A DNA stretch of 64,000 bases from Mactromeris polynyma. Taxonomy: Eukaryota > Mollusca > Bivalvia > Venerida > Mactridae. The stretch covers positions 16,107,553 to 16,171,552 of the forward strand of contig JASFXZ010000009.1 of the NCBI GenBank assembly GCA_032209605.1, given 5' to 3'. Below the pieces are notes generated by a model. That model did no database searches and was not told the origin of the DNA. It saw nothing but the letters and a program-made list of their open reading frames with translations. How positions within the stretch are numbered: position 1 is the first letter of the stretch; every line of letters starts with the position of its first letter. Position numbers and translations under genes: made by a program. This document shows, piece by piece, positions 35,300-50,200 of this stretch.

Positions 35300-38200
35300 A
35301 TGTTCGTTTTTATTGGATTTATACTGCTTATTTTGTGTGATTTAACCGTTGTACAATCAGTTTACACCAATGGTAAGATCAAAGTAATATTTTCTCTTTG
35401 TAGTATGCCGCTATAAGAAAAATAGGTCAACGTTACAGTAAAACGAATTATTGTTGTAAAAGTTGTATTTTTATGAAATAAATCATAATTTTGTTAATGA
35501 ACAATGACAACACTATATGTACTGTGTATTGAATGAGTAAACACATTCTAGATATATGAATATAATCTATTAGACCTGTTGTTTATCACATTCACAGGCA
35601 AATGTGTATTAGTGTATTCTACAAGCGTTCATGCAAACGTCAAAAGTGATCCGTCTTTTTTATGAGTTTTCGTGATGAGTTTTAATGAACCAAACCGTTA
35701 GATTCTTCAACTTGACGCACGAGACAATCATTAAAATGGTTAAAATCTGTGCAATAGCCTAATTTTCACCTGTGTTTTCTCAAGTCTTTGATCTTCCTGT
35801 CGGTGCCTTTGATCTGCAGTATCTATCATAAGTTTGTGTATTGAAGAGAGAAAGTTTACACTATACTGATTTCGAAGAAGAAAACAAAAGTTTTAATGAA
35901 TTTTACTTTCTCCACTGTGTTCGTAAAACACTTTATTCCGTGTTCATAATTATTTAAAAAAAAAAATTTTTTTTCACAAGAATGTCTTGTTTGAGATACT
36001 TTTTGGTATAAATTCATAACTTTTTGTATTGATTTCTACACGTTTCCAGGGCCGTAAATTACATGGAGGCATGTAGGCAGTTGCCTCCTATTGCGGGCTG
36101 AAAAAAATAAATCATTTTTTGTCTAAAATGGGTCCAAAATTTTTTTGCCTCGCTCCGCTCGTCGGGGTGCCTCCCCTTCCAGGGGAGGCAATTTACGGCC
36201 CTGGTTTCTACCGGTCTGAAAAACTTGCTTGTCATTATCATACCTTGTGTTATATTTTTATAGCACTTCATGTACAAATAGTCATTATTTTCCAATAAAG
36301 TCAATACTCGCATTGAATTTTATAACAATTAACAGTAGTTGGATCAGTTTGTTGTAACGGTCGTTCAACTCATTTTGCTATAGGATGGAAACATGTTTTT
36401 GTCTTATTGAGTTTTATACTTTGAATTTTCGATCAATATTTGTTTATATCAGGAATGCTCTATAGAATATGTTGAAGGTAAACAAATGTAAATTTTGTAG
36501 TTGCCCTGTAATTCTATGGTCCTTATAATAGTCATAGCAATTATTATCTCATTGTTTCTCGATAGCATGTAAAATGTCTCTCAGAGTGTAGAAGCTAAGT
36601 ATTTCATCAATTTGATTTTTTGAACATCATAAATTCCAGGGGTCAAATGGTCAGTTCCAGGGTCTAATGGAACACATGAGTACTGTAGTTGTATTTGAGC
36701 CAGGCTCTGCAATTTTTCACTCTTGTCACATTTTTTTCAAATTTATTCATATTTATTAACGAGTTTTATTCATTTAGTTGTTATATATAACTGTACAATG
36801 TGCACACATGTACATATGGTAACGTCGAGCAAATACATTTTATCATTCCCTATCCGAGTGTTTTGTGGTCTGTTTCTCTGCCATGTAATTAATTGTATCA
36901 TTATCTGTATAATCTAGATTTGCTATCCTGTGGAAAATATCTGCCTAGAATGATTCACAATGTTTTTCATTCATTACAGAATGTTGCAGCACAATTGCAG
37001 AGTCTGCAAATGACTGCCGGGAACTTTGTCTTAAGGTAAGAGTTTGTCAGGCCAACAAAGTGAAGTCTCGTATCATTGTGTTGGGTTCTTGCATGGCGAG
37101 ATTATATGTCTCGAGGGTTGACACAAAAATTGTGTAACTCAGTTTTGGTAAAGGAGTGGTTACATATAAGTTTTTGACCAACCCTCAATTTTATCCATTT
37201 ACTGCTATTGTATGCTCTAATAGCCAAAATAAATATTGTTGATTTTAAATTTTCATCGAAATTAATTAGGGGCGTTCAGATTAGTGATGTAATATTTTCC
37301 AAATAATATGTTGAATAGTAGCGATTGAAATTAATCTTCTTCGTTCACAAATCTAAGTTTGACCACTTTATCACCAGTATATAAAATTAAATTATTACTT
37401 TAAATGTTCGGTTATCAATTAATTTTCCCTGAATAATTATTGTAATATTCTGTTTTTATTTAGATTGTCGCAGGTTAAAATACCAGACATTTTTTATAGA
37501 TATGATGCAGAGCCTTGACAAAAATCCAAAATGAAAACCTGAATATTCATAAATAATAAAAACAGTTTCATATTTCACAAAAAACGATAGAATGTTCAAG
37601 CTCTTATAATTATTTAGGTATAATCTATTTTCCCCATATACATTAAAGATTTCAATTTTTTAACAAAAGTAAAATGAGATACTATCCCTATATATATTCA
37701 GACACAGTTGTTCATTTAAAATTCAAACTCCACAATGCCGTATTATGTTTAGCTCTATAGTTTGACAAGTGACTTTCTGTTGCTGTGTCAGTCTTGACAT
37801 TAATGGCCGGCATTGTAGCGATGAATTCCATTAAAAAAATACACCAATGCCCTCCTGTTCTCAGTTACAATCGTTTCACAAGCTAGAAAACCTTACCACC
37901 AGCTCAAGCATTCTGGAGTGTTTTTTATTTATAAAAGTCATGTAATGTTTATGTTAATGTTCTCAATGTATGATGAATATCGTGAAAGCGCGGTATTCTA
38001 CCATACTCTCATGGTTTGTTTAGTCCTATTCAAATTTATCTCCACACAACAGCACTTAATGTTTTGAATATTTTTCATTCCATTCACCGTAGTAACAATA
38101 CTGTGTATGAATAATTAAAACCATATGTTCATACATGTACACTATCATGGTTGGTTGTGTATTTAGCATTTAAATCTTCATATTTTTTCTGAACTTAATT

Positions 38201-41200
38201 TTGTAAGTATTTAAAAGTTATTCAGAATTTATATATCACATGTGTTTTTGTGTAGAAAATGGATGATTTCAATTGATTTCGATTATGTGGCTCTATAAAG
38301 TAAATTATTTGAGATTCCAGTATGTGGCTCTATAAAGTGATTTTTTGAGATCCTTGAGTAGTAGAAAAAAGCTATTAACTTGAGTGTGATCTCACTACAA
38401 AGATCTCATCTCATCATTTGTTTTCAAGTTAATTAACCCTTTCTTTCTTATTTTTCTTATTTTTATGTTATTATTCATGAAAAAGTGACTTTTTCTGGAT
38501 AATGAATATAGTTGTATGTATAATATATATTATTATACCTCACGTGATTTGTCCATGCAAAATGCACATAATGACATATACACGCTATAAGCAAATCCGT
38601 AATGTTACCCTGTGCCATAACGTTGTAACCCTGTGACATAACGTGTTTGCCCTCGCGTGGGTCTAAAAATAGACTACTGGAAATTCACATAGTCCGAGTC
38701 GATATGCACTTTATTGTTTCTGATTCATATTGACTTTATTGTTTTATATTTTAATATCAAAATATTTGTTCGGTATAATAACATAAATATTAGATCCCAT
38801 GGAAAGTGATAGCATATAATATTAACCCTCGAAATGGAAAACAAACAAATACTACAGCGTCTAGATTGTCTTTGTTGGTAACGTCCGCCATCTTTACAAT
38901 CGGAGGAAATGACATCAACGTCATTTTAACGTCAGTATCATTCCCGCGCTTTTATTGGACGTCCGTTGAAATATGTAAACAGACAAAATTTCCGCAAACG
39001 CCTTCGAAGCAAACAAAAAAATAACCTTAAAACTGTAACATCTAGTAAATACAATGAGTTTGCTTGAAAATGTTTAAAACATATCCAATCATGATGGCGA
39101 GATTTTGTGAATTTTGCGTAAACACTTAAAGTGTGATATTCTGATCTCGATTCAGACTCCTTAATGTTGATCGCCGACGATGATTTCCCATACAAGTGAT
39201 TAGTATGGTGATTGCATGGAGATGTTGTTTGCTGCTCTTTCTGTAGTCGTTAAGACTTGGACGAGATTGCGCTTTCAGAGACTGTGTTTACGTATTTTTG
39301 GTTTGGCACATGGAATTCATCAGCTTACTGGCATCTGACAGCCACTGTTAAACAAAGCTGAATTAAAGTATAAATATATTCATGAGAACTGAAAAAAACC
39401 CAGCACATTATTGGAAGTTCATTCATGGAGCCAAAACTGGCACGAGTCATTATTCATATTTCTTGCTAACTTATTTTTATGGGTTTGGCACAAGATGTAC
39501 AGTGACTGCGTATGGAAATGTTTTATCCTGGTATATCTCAGTGGCTTACTAAAAATGTGTGTCTGTCTAAGTATCAGGTTTCAATATGTTGGGAACCAGG
39601 TACAGGATTCAGCCAATCAAATGATGCATGTTTTGGTGTAGGAGTGTGCCATTATGTTGTCTTAAGATGTGCCAAATGTTGGTCTGATATGTCAAATTTC
39701 ACTTTATTTTGAACCAATACACTTTGTACCAATAATTTCAGGCAAAATTATAAATGGCCCCTTTCATACTGTATAAAGAGATATTTTTGCTAGTCTAGAA
39801 GTTTGCAGATCTGCAAAGTTTTGCAAATGGTGGAAATGAATATTGTTACATTTAATGGTTAAGTTTGTAAAAATATACAGTCTACACTGTTTTAAAAGAC
39901 CTTCATTGGGAATTGGCCGATAAGGTCACATATGACAGGGAGACACTTAATACAGTGTTAATACAGTCAGTGACTTATGATCACTTCCAAATACAATGTA
40001 GATTGAATGTATCAACCTTGTGTTTAGTTCTGTGTGTTATATGAATGTTTTTAAGACTATGAAATGTGTATAATAAGTATTTTTAAGGAGGTAACTCCTA
40101 GGTGCGAAAAACTTGAGGGACCATTTCAAAGTCACTAAAAGCAGTCTACGGGTGCGTTTGGGTGACATCATGAAAGTCAGACAGGGAGTTGTTTAATTCA
40201 GTCTTATTATATAGGAAAACTCATTGATGGCAACATTTACAGTCGCATATGATTATGACAGGGAGTGGCTTAATTCAGAGGGTCGCAAGGGCAGTGTTGA
40301 CTGTACATGTTATTTTCTGTGAACAAAGAATTAAAACATGCTCTGGCTGATACACTTAATGCAACTTCGCGACACTCACTTTGCAAATTTGCAAACATCT
40401 GTGCATGGCAAACTTTACCACAGTATTTCTATAACCATTCTACAAATTTTTAGAAATGTTTCTTTTTTGTCATAGAATTGTTCCCAAAATGATGCATTTT
40501 ACTTTTTAGTCTGTCAAAAATCGGTTCATCCGTACTTGCCACTTTCAGTGGTCACCTACTAGCTCCTTTCACTTAGTTAACTTGTTTTCATTCAACAGGA
40601 TATTGGAATTTAGCTTTAGTCTCAAATTTGTGCCCGCCTCAATTTATCTTAATTTAACAGTATTTGTTTAGATCCATTAAAAAATATCATGGACGTTTAG
40701 CTCAGGCCCCATTCTTGATTTCAGGAATTCTTCTGCATTTTTATATACAAACACGGAGCATTTGTGTGAATTTAATCCCAAACATCATTTTCAATTGTTT
40801 GATTTACAATAATTCACATGTTTGTGCTACAAAACATTATTTTGTTTATGGAAAATGTCAACAATTTAATATTATTGCGTGATATTTTGTTGAAATACCT
40901 AATCAGTTACACTTGATATTTGATACTTTGAAGTGAAAGTTTATATTTTCTGAATAGATGTCTTAGCCTGACAAAAACTTATAAAAAGTTTATTTTGATA
41001 TCGATTGGCAAAAAGTGAAAAAACATATTTATTTTTTGGATGACTTTCGTGAAGAATTGCTATTTGACAGGGAAAATACCAGCGACATTTCGCACCTTAG
41101 CAACATAGGAATTCGCACACTGGGCTCACTCGCAATGAAACTACTGATCTCAATGATTAGAATTGATAAAGTTTATAAGGATCCCTACGAAATTGAAAGA

Positions 41201-44200
41201 AATACTTGGTTAAGTGATAAAATAACGACATTGTACTGCTATCAATCTACCCGACATGTCGTTTTAGTGAAACACATCAAAGGAGATGTTATCTCCAAGT
41301 CTTCTGTCTGTCTCTAATAGAAATTCTATAAGTTAGTTGATACTGTTATTAGCTCATCTGATGCTTTTAATATTCATTTCCTTCTGTTGGTTTATCTTCT
41401 GCATTTTCTTTCATAATGCAATTTCTAGATGTTGCCATTTTTGAATGTTGTCGTGGTTACATATTTTAGCAATTTACGGCTGGCAAAATTATGAGACTTT
41501 CCCTTACTATTGTTAACCTCGGATGAAAGACTTTCTTTGTGATTTGTCAAGTAGAAGGCAATGTTTATTGAAAGATAGTAAAGACAGAGTTTTCATATTT
41601 ATCAGGGATCAAATAAGGGGCCCCCTTTATAGTGGATTTCACCAACATGTCTGTATCCCTAAAAAATTGAATATATTAACATGACTTTTCTTTATGTCTA
41701 TACTATATGAACTAAAAATTAATCCCTTGTGAAAATATGCTTACTATTAAAGGTATACAGAAGGAAACTTAAATGTTGAATTATTTTCTCATTCGAATTA
41801 GAATAGGCATGTTGTGTGGCATCTTTATACAATAATTTTTTTATCTAAACAATGACAAATTGTAATTAACAGTAAAACAGTTAAAGACCACCTCAATAAT
41901 AAGACCACCTCAATGATAAGACCACCTCAATAATAAGACCACTTCAATAATAAGACCACCTCAATAATAAGACCACCTCAATAATAAGACCACCTCAGTA
42001 ATAAGATCACCTTAGTAATAAGACCACCTCAATAATAAGACCACCTCAATAATTAGACCACATCAATAATAAGACCATCTCAATTATAAGACCCCCTCAA
42101 TAATAAGACCACCTCAATAATAAGACCACCTCAAAATTAAGAACACGATTTTCAAGTCCATTTTCATTGTTTTCCTCTTTATTCAACCTCAATATTAAGA
42201 CCAGTTTTCTAGAGTCCTAAGGGTGGTCGCATTATCGTTAATCGAGTATTTACTGTATTAACATTCTGTATCATTGTTGGTGTAATAGTTTACTCACATT
42301 TAATTTTGTTTATGATTACAATTTTTTGCTGCATTAAAACACCTATCTATAGGTTCATAAATATTTTTGTGACAGGCATATCGTATTATGTTTAACAGAT
42401 CAATGATTTTGATGATTATCTGGTAAAACATTTAAATCATACAGCTACCTATGTAACGTTTGTACAAATCAGCTGTAACAGCAAGCGCTTAAGGAAATAT
42501 ATACAGTGAATTATAACCCCGTTAATAAAACCTCTATCGGTTGTGAAGAAAGTTGTTTTTTCTAATGAGGTTTTCTGATGGTTAAGTGAAAATATGGAAG
42601 AACAGTCGAAGACCGGTACATGAAAATATCGTCCTATAACTCGTATCTGGTCATAATTTTGAGTTGGTCTGTAACTGAAGTTTTACTGTATATATATATA
42701 GTGTCCTACTGACTTGTTTTTGGAAAAAGATTGAGATACTATTAATACCAGTAAATACAATAAAACCTCAATAATAAGACCACTTTTGGGACCCTTGAAA
42801 ACTGGTCTTCTTATTGAGGTGGTTTTAATATTGAGGTTGAATAAAGAGCAAAAAAAAACCCAGTGAAAATGGACTTAAAAATTACGATCTTAATTTTGAG
42901 GTGGTCTTTAATTATTGAGGTGGTCTTTTAAGAGAGGGTTTTCTGTATATATGGATGAAATAAAGGCTTGTTAAATGCTAGATTAATTATATGCAGTATA
43001 AAGATGATTGATCTGTATGTTTCTTGTGTATTCAAATTTTGCTGCGGGTTTATACCATTGTAAGGCCAACAAGAATATGTCGGTTTCTCAGTAAACCCGT
43101 CAGCCGACTATTTATCTAATCCATCCGAAATTCGTATTGGTGGAAATTCAAATATAGTAAGTGACCTGAGTCTGCCTGAATTGTGAAAAATACATTTATG
43201 ACAGAAAAATCCCATACATACTGATCCAACTTTTTTCAGCTTAATAAATGTTATAATAAACAGAGATCATTTTTGGGCCTAATTTATTTATCGTCGCTTG
43301 ATTTAAATTCTAAGCATGTCACTTTTTTACGCAGATTTTTTCTTGAAAAATATTTGGTTATGTGCAAGTATTTTGTTTGTAAAATAATTGTTGACTTAAT
43401 TTTGACTGCCAAAGTTTCAGCATTCTAATTGTTTTTGTTTGAAGCTGCATAATATTATACTACTAATACTATATATTCGTGAGTCTAAAAGTTAGCAAAT
43501 CATGCAGCAATTTCAGACGTTTCTTATAATGTAGAAATGTTCTTGAATCACTGAAATGAGTATTGTTCAAGTCATAATATCCGATAATGAGGAAAAACTA
43601 TACTTGTCTTCTGTGAACAATTTAAGGATATTTAATACACCAGCTGACCAGTATTTTGGCGACTTTCTTAAATGCGCGAAATTCACAAACATTTCCAAGT
43701 ACATCGCAAACTTATAAACGCTTATCCCAATGTATCGATACGTGATAAATCACATATTTTGACAACGCATTGATGGAAGATTGGTGTTGAATACCCATTA
43801 TGTGCCAGTACATGCTATATGCTTGTCAAATACTCGCAGAAATTTATCTTCATAATCCTTATCATGTCTGTAAGAGAATATGATCAGTAACACTGCTTAA
43901 ACAATTGAACTTTTCAGTTTCAATGCTTCGTTCTAAGTGAACTATCCGATATTAATGCCTCAAGTCCATTACATTTCTTTTGACTCTTTTATTGATCAAG
44001 TTAGATACCATTTTACCAATCCATATTTATAATTAGTCGGAATAACTAGCCGTCCAAAACCCTCTTTGGTTTTGTTTGATTTTGTGGATATTTATCGGCT
44101 TTGCGATGAGTTAATGGTCAATTTTAAAACAGAACGTGAACAAAGCGTGACTTCTCGGTTTTCAAGACTTGCTCACAGTTCAGTACAATGGGCTAGAAAA

Positions 44201-47200
44201 TTCTGAATTCTATACAAATTGTCTGGTGCGAAGCTTTTAGCCTTTAGAGTAGATACATTATGTGATTTGTATTGAAAATGTTCCGGTACTAGATGAAATA
44301 CTAAACACTGTAAATTGATTGCTATGATATATAACGGCATCCTTGTTTACCACATACCCCTTAGTGTTCATGCAGTCCTTCGGTGAATGGACCACATCTT
44401 CATAATCATCTCATACAAGCCATTTTCTGTTCATATTAGGGATGTCATCGGTGGCCTGAATATATATGGTCATTGGTGGTGTAATTATATCAAGTCAAAT
44501 ATATCAATGATATAGATCTGTTGATATTTGTATAAAGAAAAAAACTCTTTGAATTTATAATGTATTGATATCATTTCCATCAATGACACCTCTAATTCAT
44601 ATGACCTTTTACTTAACATCTATAAAACCTTTCTACCACAACCAAATGTGCCATGTACTAATTAAGTTTTGTTTAAAGGAGATACTGCACTGTACTTTAA
44701 TAATAGTGCATCATAATATCAAAATTTGAAGTAGAATATTTATCCAGGCTGGCGCTTAATAATTAAGTTTTCAGAAGTTGAGATTTTATAAAAAAATATT
44801 TTTGAGACAATGTTTCCCATTGTTTGGCATATTTTAGTAGCTGCAGATTTGACCTTTAATCAGTTGGCAATTAAGTCGATGGCTATTTGACAACCTACTT
44901 TAAGTGCTATAGCCTAGTTTATATATTTACCAAAGAAGAGCATGGGTGTAAAAATAATAAAGACACATATCACAAGCTTGATCAAAGCAACTGTATTTTA
45001 TACCTTTCTGTACTGTAAGTTCGTATGAATCATATACAGTAGGAGGTTCAGATACATTCATCATAATTATTTTTTCAAGACAATTAATATTTCTTCATTC
45101 CTAGTCAAGCTTAATTAAATATCACTACACAAATGAATGTACCACATTACAGACAATTATTAAACATGTATAATAATTAGCAAACGTTGATCAGAGTTTA
45201 TGATACTACAAAACTGTTGCAATCTTAGTATTGGTGAAGAAACAGTTACCGTAGTTATACTGTGACACAATCCTTTTTTTATTGCAGTATGGGAATATAA
45301 ATATTTAATAGACAACAGATTGTGTTTTCTATTGTGATTTGCACTTAATTAAAATCAGTGTACGCTGTTCAATGTGTGAAAACATCACACCAAGACATGC
45401 AAACTATTTCAAACTTAAAAACTTTACGCTCAGTGTTCCACTGCCCACATGTTTCCGATGAGTAATTCAATTCTTATGAAATTAATCACTAAAAAAACGT
45501 CTGTGGCAGTCAATTTTGACGTGATATTATATCAGGTTTTGAAATAAAACATGAAAGTCACTTATCTTCCCTGTTCAATTAAACTCGCACAAAATTGGTA
45601 AAAAAACTCAACTGTCGATCATGGCGGAGAAACAGTGAGTGTATACAGGGTTAATGTTGCCTATTTTTGGAATGGGTCACCCATACCCTACGAATTGGGA
45701 ATTTGTGCACTTAGAAATTTTGAAAAAGTCTAGAAATTACACCAAAATATTAGGAATAAAAGTAAAGGGATGTAGGTATTGAATTAAATCAACAATTACT
45801 ATTTATATAAACTGCCTGTGAGAGAAAAGCTTATACCGTAACTTTGTAAATTTTTGGCTAAATTGAACCAAAACATTTTCGTCAGATTTATTAGGAATTT
45901 TTACATTCAAATTGGGAAAAATGTATACTTTTTGGCATTGGGAATAATAACTGAATAACGGATTTAAAAACAGCTGAAAAAAATCCTGGTATTCAACAAT
46001 TGACTTGAGGCCTGTAACATCTCAACAGTTTGTGTTGCCTGTTTATTTGTTTATTTTTTCTCTCAAAATCAATCATAATTTCGATAGCTCTTTTTCTTGA
46101 GATGGGAAAAAATGGAGCCTGTTTGAAATTAAGAATGGAGCCGATATTTGGTCCTGTGGGAGTCAGCTTGAAAATGCCAGTGTACATGTACCGGTATATC
46201 GTCGGTATATCGACCGACCAGAAGATCGACTTGCTTGATTGGCGAACAGATGGTCTGGGGATTGGATTCTTTATAACATGTCTGCTCTTTATGAATAATT
46301 GGATTGAAGATAATGTATGTCTAAGACAGTGATAATGTCAGGGCTGTAGAATTTATTTTTAAAATACACTCCCCCCCCCCCCAACCCCGGACAAGGTAAC
46401 ATGTTAGATTGGACTTGTTCAACATAGAGGATCGAGGCTAGTAATACCACATACAATAATTGGCACTAAGGCTTACCATGGTTGGGACCACAGTCTACCA
46501 TGGTTGGGACCACAGTCTACCATGGTTAGCACCATGGTCTACCACGGTCAACACAACCGTGAACACAACTATGGTTGGAAATGGTTAACCATGGTTGTCA
46601 TATAACCATAACGATGGTCAACCGGTAGTCCATTGAAAATACCACTGGTAATTATATTCCACGGAAACAATATTCCATTAATTAAATTGTAATTGAATGT
46701 AACATTATAAATGTTTCCTATATGATTGGACTGTCATCTTTTTTCCACTGATTAAGGTAATCAGTCCATCATTGGATATAGTATTCAGCTTTTGAAGATA
46801 CGTAATTTTCCTTCTATATACATGTATAATTAGATAACTTAAATACAATTAAAACTATTTTTAAATTGTATAATGTATGCTAAATTTCAATTCACAGCAG
46901 TTGCAAGTTATAAAATATTCTAGGCAATCCTTCACTGTATATTTTTTTAATGGTGCTTTTATTGGAAAAAAATAAAAAAGTATGTAATTTTTTATAAAGG
47001 GAGGTAATTTACTAAAATACTTCAGAATATTTAAAAAAAAGGTTAGTTTAAGTCTTGGAAGTGATATAATTAGTAACAATGTCAATTTTCTTATGTTTTA
47101 AGACTACAATGAACTTGACTTGCCATAAATAGATCATACTTTTGAAAGAAATAAGCAAAATTGCAAATTCCAATTTTATCATGCATATGTAAAATTTAGG

Positions 47201-50200
47201 TAGCATTCTGTTCAAAATTAAATTTTGCAAAAACCAGATGGTAAATGTCTCTGGAAATTGAGTGTAAGTAGAAAATGCTTTGATGAACTTATAACCTGTA
47301 CACATAATTTTGTCTTGAATGCATTAATTTTATTAGAATAATTATTACTTAAGGATATAAAACAGTTTTTTAATAGTGAATGATTAACACTGACCATTAA
47401 TTCAACCAAGGTCAACCATGGGTACAGTGGTTATGACCATAGCCAACCATGTCCATAATGTGTGTAACCATGGTCAGATGACAGTCAACCATGGTCAGTC
47501 TATATTTCAAGACTGACCATGGTTAAACATGGTTTACCATGATTGTTTAACCATGGTTAACCATAGCCAAACCAGGCTCAAGCATTGTCAACCATGCATG
47601 GCAATGCTTGAGCCTGGTTTGTTCATGGTTAACCATGGTCAGCAATGGTAATTTTCACAGGGGGTCAGTCTGAGAAACTTTGCCGTTCGGTATGTAGAAT
47701 GTGTAATGTTTATAAGCTTTAATGGGATGTCGGGCTACTGTGGATTTCTAGAGCCCTGAATGTCCTCCACTATACCGACTCAAGTTTGCAGTTGCTTAAT
47801 ATAGTGGAAGAACTCGGGTATCTCGCTACACTGGATTATGTCAATTGATTGTTGGAAACAACAAAAAACTCAAACTAAATCATTTTGAATTTCAATGTCA
47901 ACAACAATGAGACAATAGTGTCCTTACATATATCCCTATGCCCCGTTTGCCATAATACGTTATTGTTCAATATATTAATAAATGTAATGTTTTCGTACAG
48001 CCCACTTAATTCCGCTGCTAACTTGAATTCTGACCGCACTAAAGTTGAAAGTTTTGTGACAAAAACTTGAAATTTTCCATTAATGTCGTATTTGATTGAT
48101 CGCTGTTGGTTGACATGATGATATTTGTCAGCTGAGTAAAACCCTGTACTTACATATTTTTGTCTCCTCGTGACCTTGTTAAGTGCATTCTATAAAACAC
48201 TTAACTATTTAAGTAAGTATTTTATACGATATAGCGTTAAAACTTTGGGTCCCGATTTATGGTAAAACATTAAAACTTCCCAGCGTAACTATAATCTCAG
48301 ATTTTGAGTCTAACTTGTTAAAATCCTGTAAAGTGTAAAATCACTTTCATCCAGTTAAGATGATGGGTCTGTTAACAAATTGAATAAACATATTGTATGT
48401 TTTGGTCCAAAACTCCACCTATCTGCTAAGATGGCATGAGATTTTGTATAGGCAATTATTGCTTAATTTGTGATCAGTTTAGTTTTGAGAGTTGTATAAG
48501 TATGGATTAAAGATTGTTTAAAAACACTGTAAGATTCTCAAAGCCCTTGGGATGAAAATATTTATGATTGTTAGGAATAAATCGAGCATTTAAGTCTACA
48601 TTGACAATTAAATCTGTCACATTAGTCGGGGTTTTGTTCGCATTTTAGTGCAAATCACGGGTTGGAAATAAAAATGCCACGCTTCTTTGCTTAAATACTT
48701 GAAGATAAAGAAAAGAAGGGATAAATAAATACAGAAATAAATCAACTGAGACAAAAGTTTGAATGTTTTCTCTACTTTACATCACACTTGAAATTTCCAT
48801 AATGATAAAACCGCCGTGTAATCTCTAAATTGGAGGAAATTTGTTGAACTGTTGTAAAATAATGACTTCTTTACCTAAACCTTTACAGTCATTCAGTTTT
48901 TGAATAATAGAACAGCTTATAAATTAGCTATGATTTACTGACATAATCTATCGGTTTTGTTGAAATACTGAAGTATGCGATGTGTAACAAGATACCGTAA
49001 GTGTCGTCTGCCCGTCCTCTTTTGGGCGGGCAAGTTTATGATAGTATCTGCTTTAAGCTGTGCTTCATTAACCAGTAGCAATTTTGTCGTTATTACGATT
49101 CTGTTAAGAATAATACGTTTAACCTCGTCCTATATTTGTAGCATGCCACCCGGAGGAGTTTATAGATTTTATATTCATCGACGGGACAGATATCGTCTTC
49201 ATCTGTTCAATGTTCTGTTACGATAGTTTTTTTGGGGAGTTGTTTTATATTTCTATTATTGTAACTATAATAATTGCTGTGCTTTTTGTGCTGTGCCGTT
49301 GTTCCATTACATGGCTAATTGGGTTATAACGGTAAACGGTATCCCTAACGCCTGTGTGTGTGTGTACCAGGGCGGCTGGCCCCATGAAAACAACAAATTG
49401 CAGAATGATACTTCCCAGTTTTCTAAAGAAGAAGAGTAATACATTTAATTTAAATATCATGTGCTATTGATGAATATATCGTAGGAAATTAATGACCCTT
49501 TGTTTGGTTAATTTGTATGTGCTGTTGTTATTTCTAACAACATATGGCAGGTTTAAGTGACCTGACGCCTGTTTAAAGGTTGAACATGTCAACTGATCTG
49601 TCTCAGAATAACTCTGAGGAGAACTATACATACATATTTCCATTTACCTGATCGATGCATTATAGGGTATGGAAATCCTGGGCCCATATTCATGAAGCTC
49701 TTAAGGAGAACATTTCCCTTAGTTTTATAAATTTTTCTTAGTTTTATATATTTCCATAGATTTTATCGAATTTTCCTTAAATATTGGAACATTTCTTAAG
49801 TTTATTTTGAAGGCGATTTTATAAAGATAAGGAATTTCCTTATTTAAAATCTTACGAGCTTTATGAATACGGGCCCTGGTTTATAAATTGAGGCTTTTGT
49901 AAAAATACTGGTCTACATGTATTAAGAATTTAATATTTCATTTGAAAGATATCGCAATTCAGTGGTGCTGAAGTTTGAAGCTTTATCTGTCAGAGTGGCA
50001 TTTCGTGTCGATGAACAGTTGTTTCTTAAAACTCAGGATTCAAATGTCTCTGAAAATCTGGGGATACCTAAATTTAAGGTCTTCAATTCTGAGGGTCAAT
50101 TACATGCGCAAAACATCTTGGATAACTGATCATGAAGCAATTCATATGAATGGTCCAGAAAACTTGGTATCATTGTTTTATTGCAATTTGATGTATTTGT

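Noticed and set aside
41015..41317. 100-codon open frame within RECK intron 2
   Set aside because: It matches no recognisable family and has no splice or promoter support.
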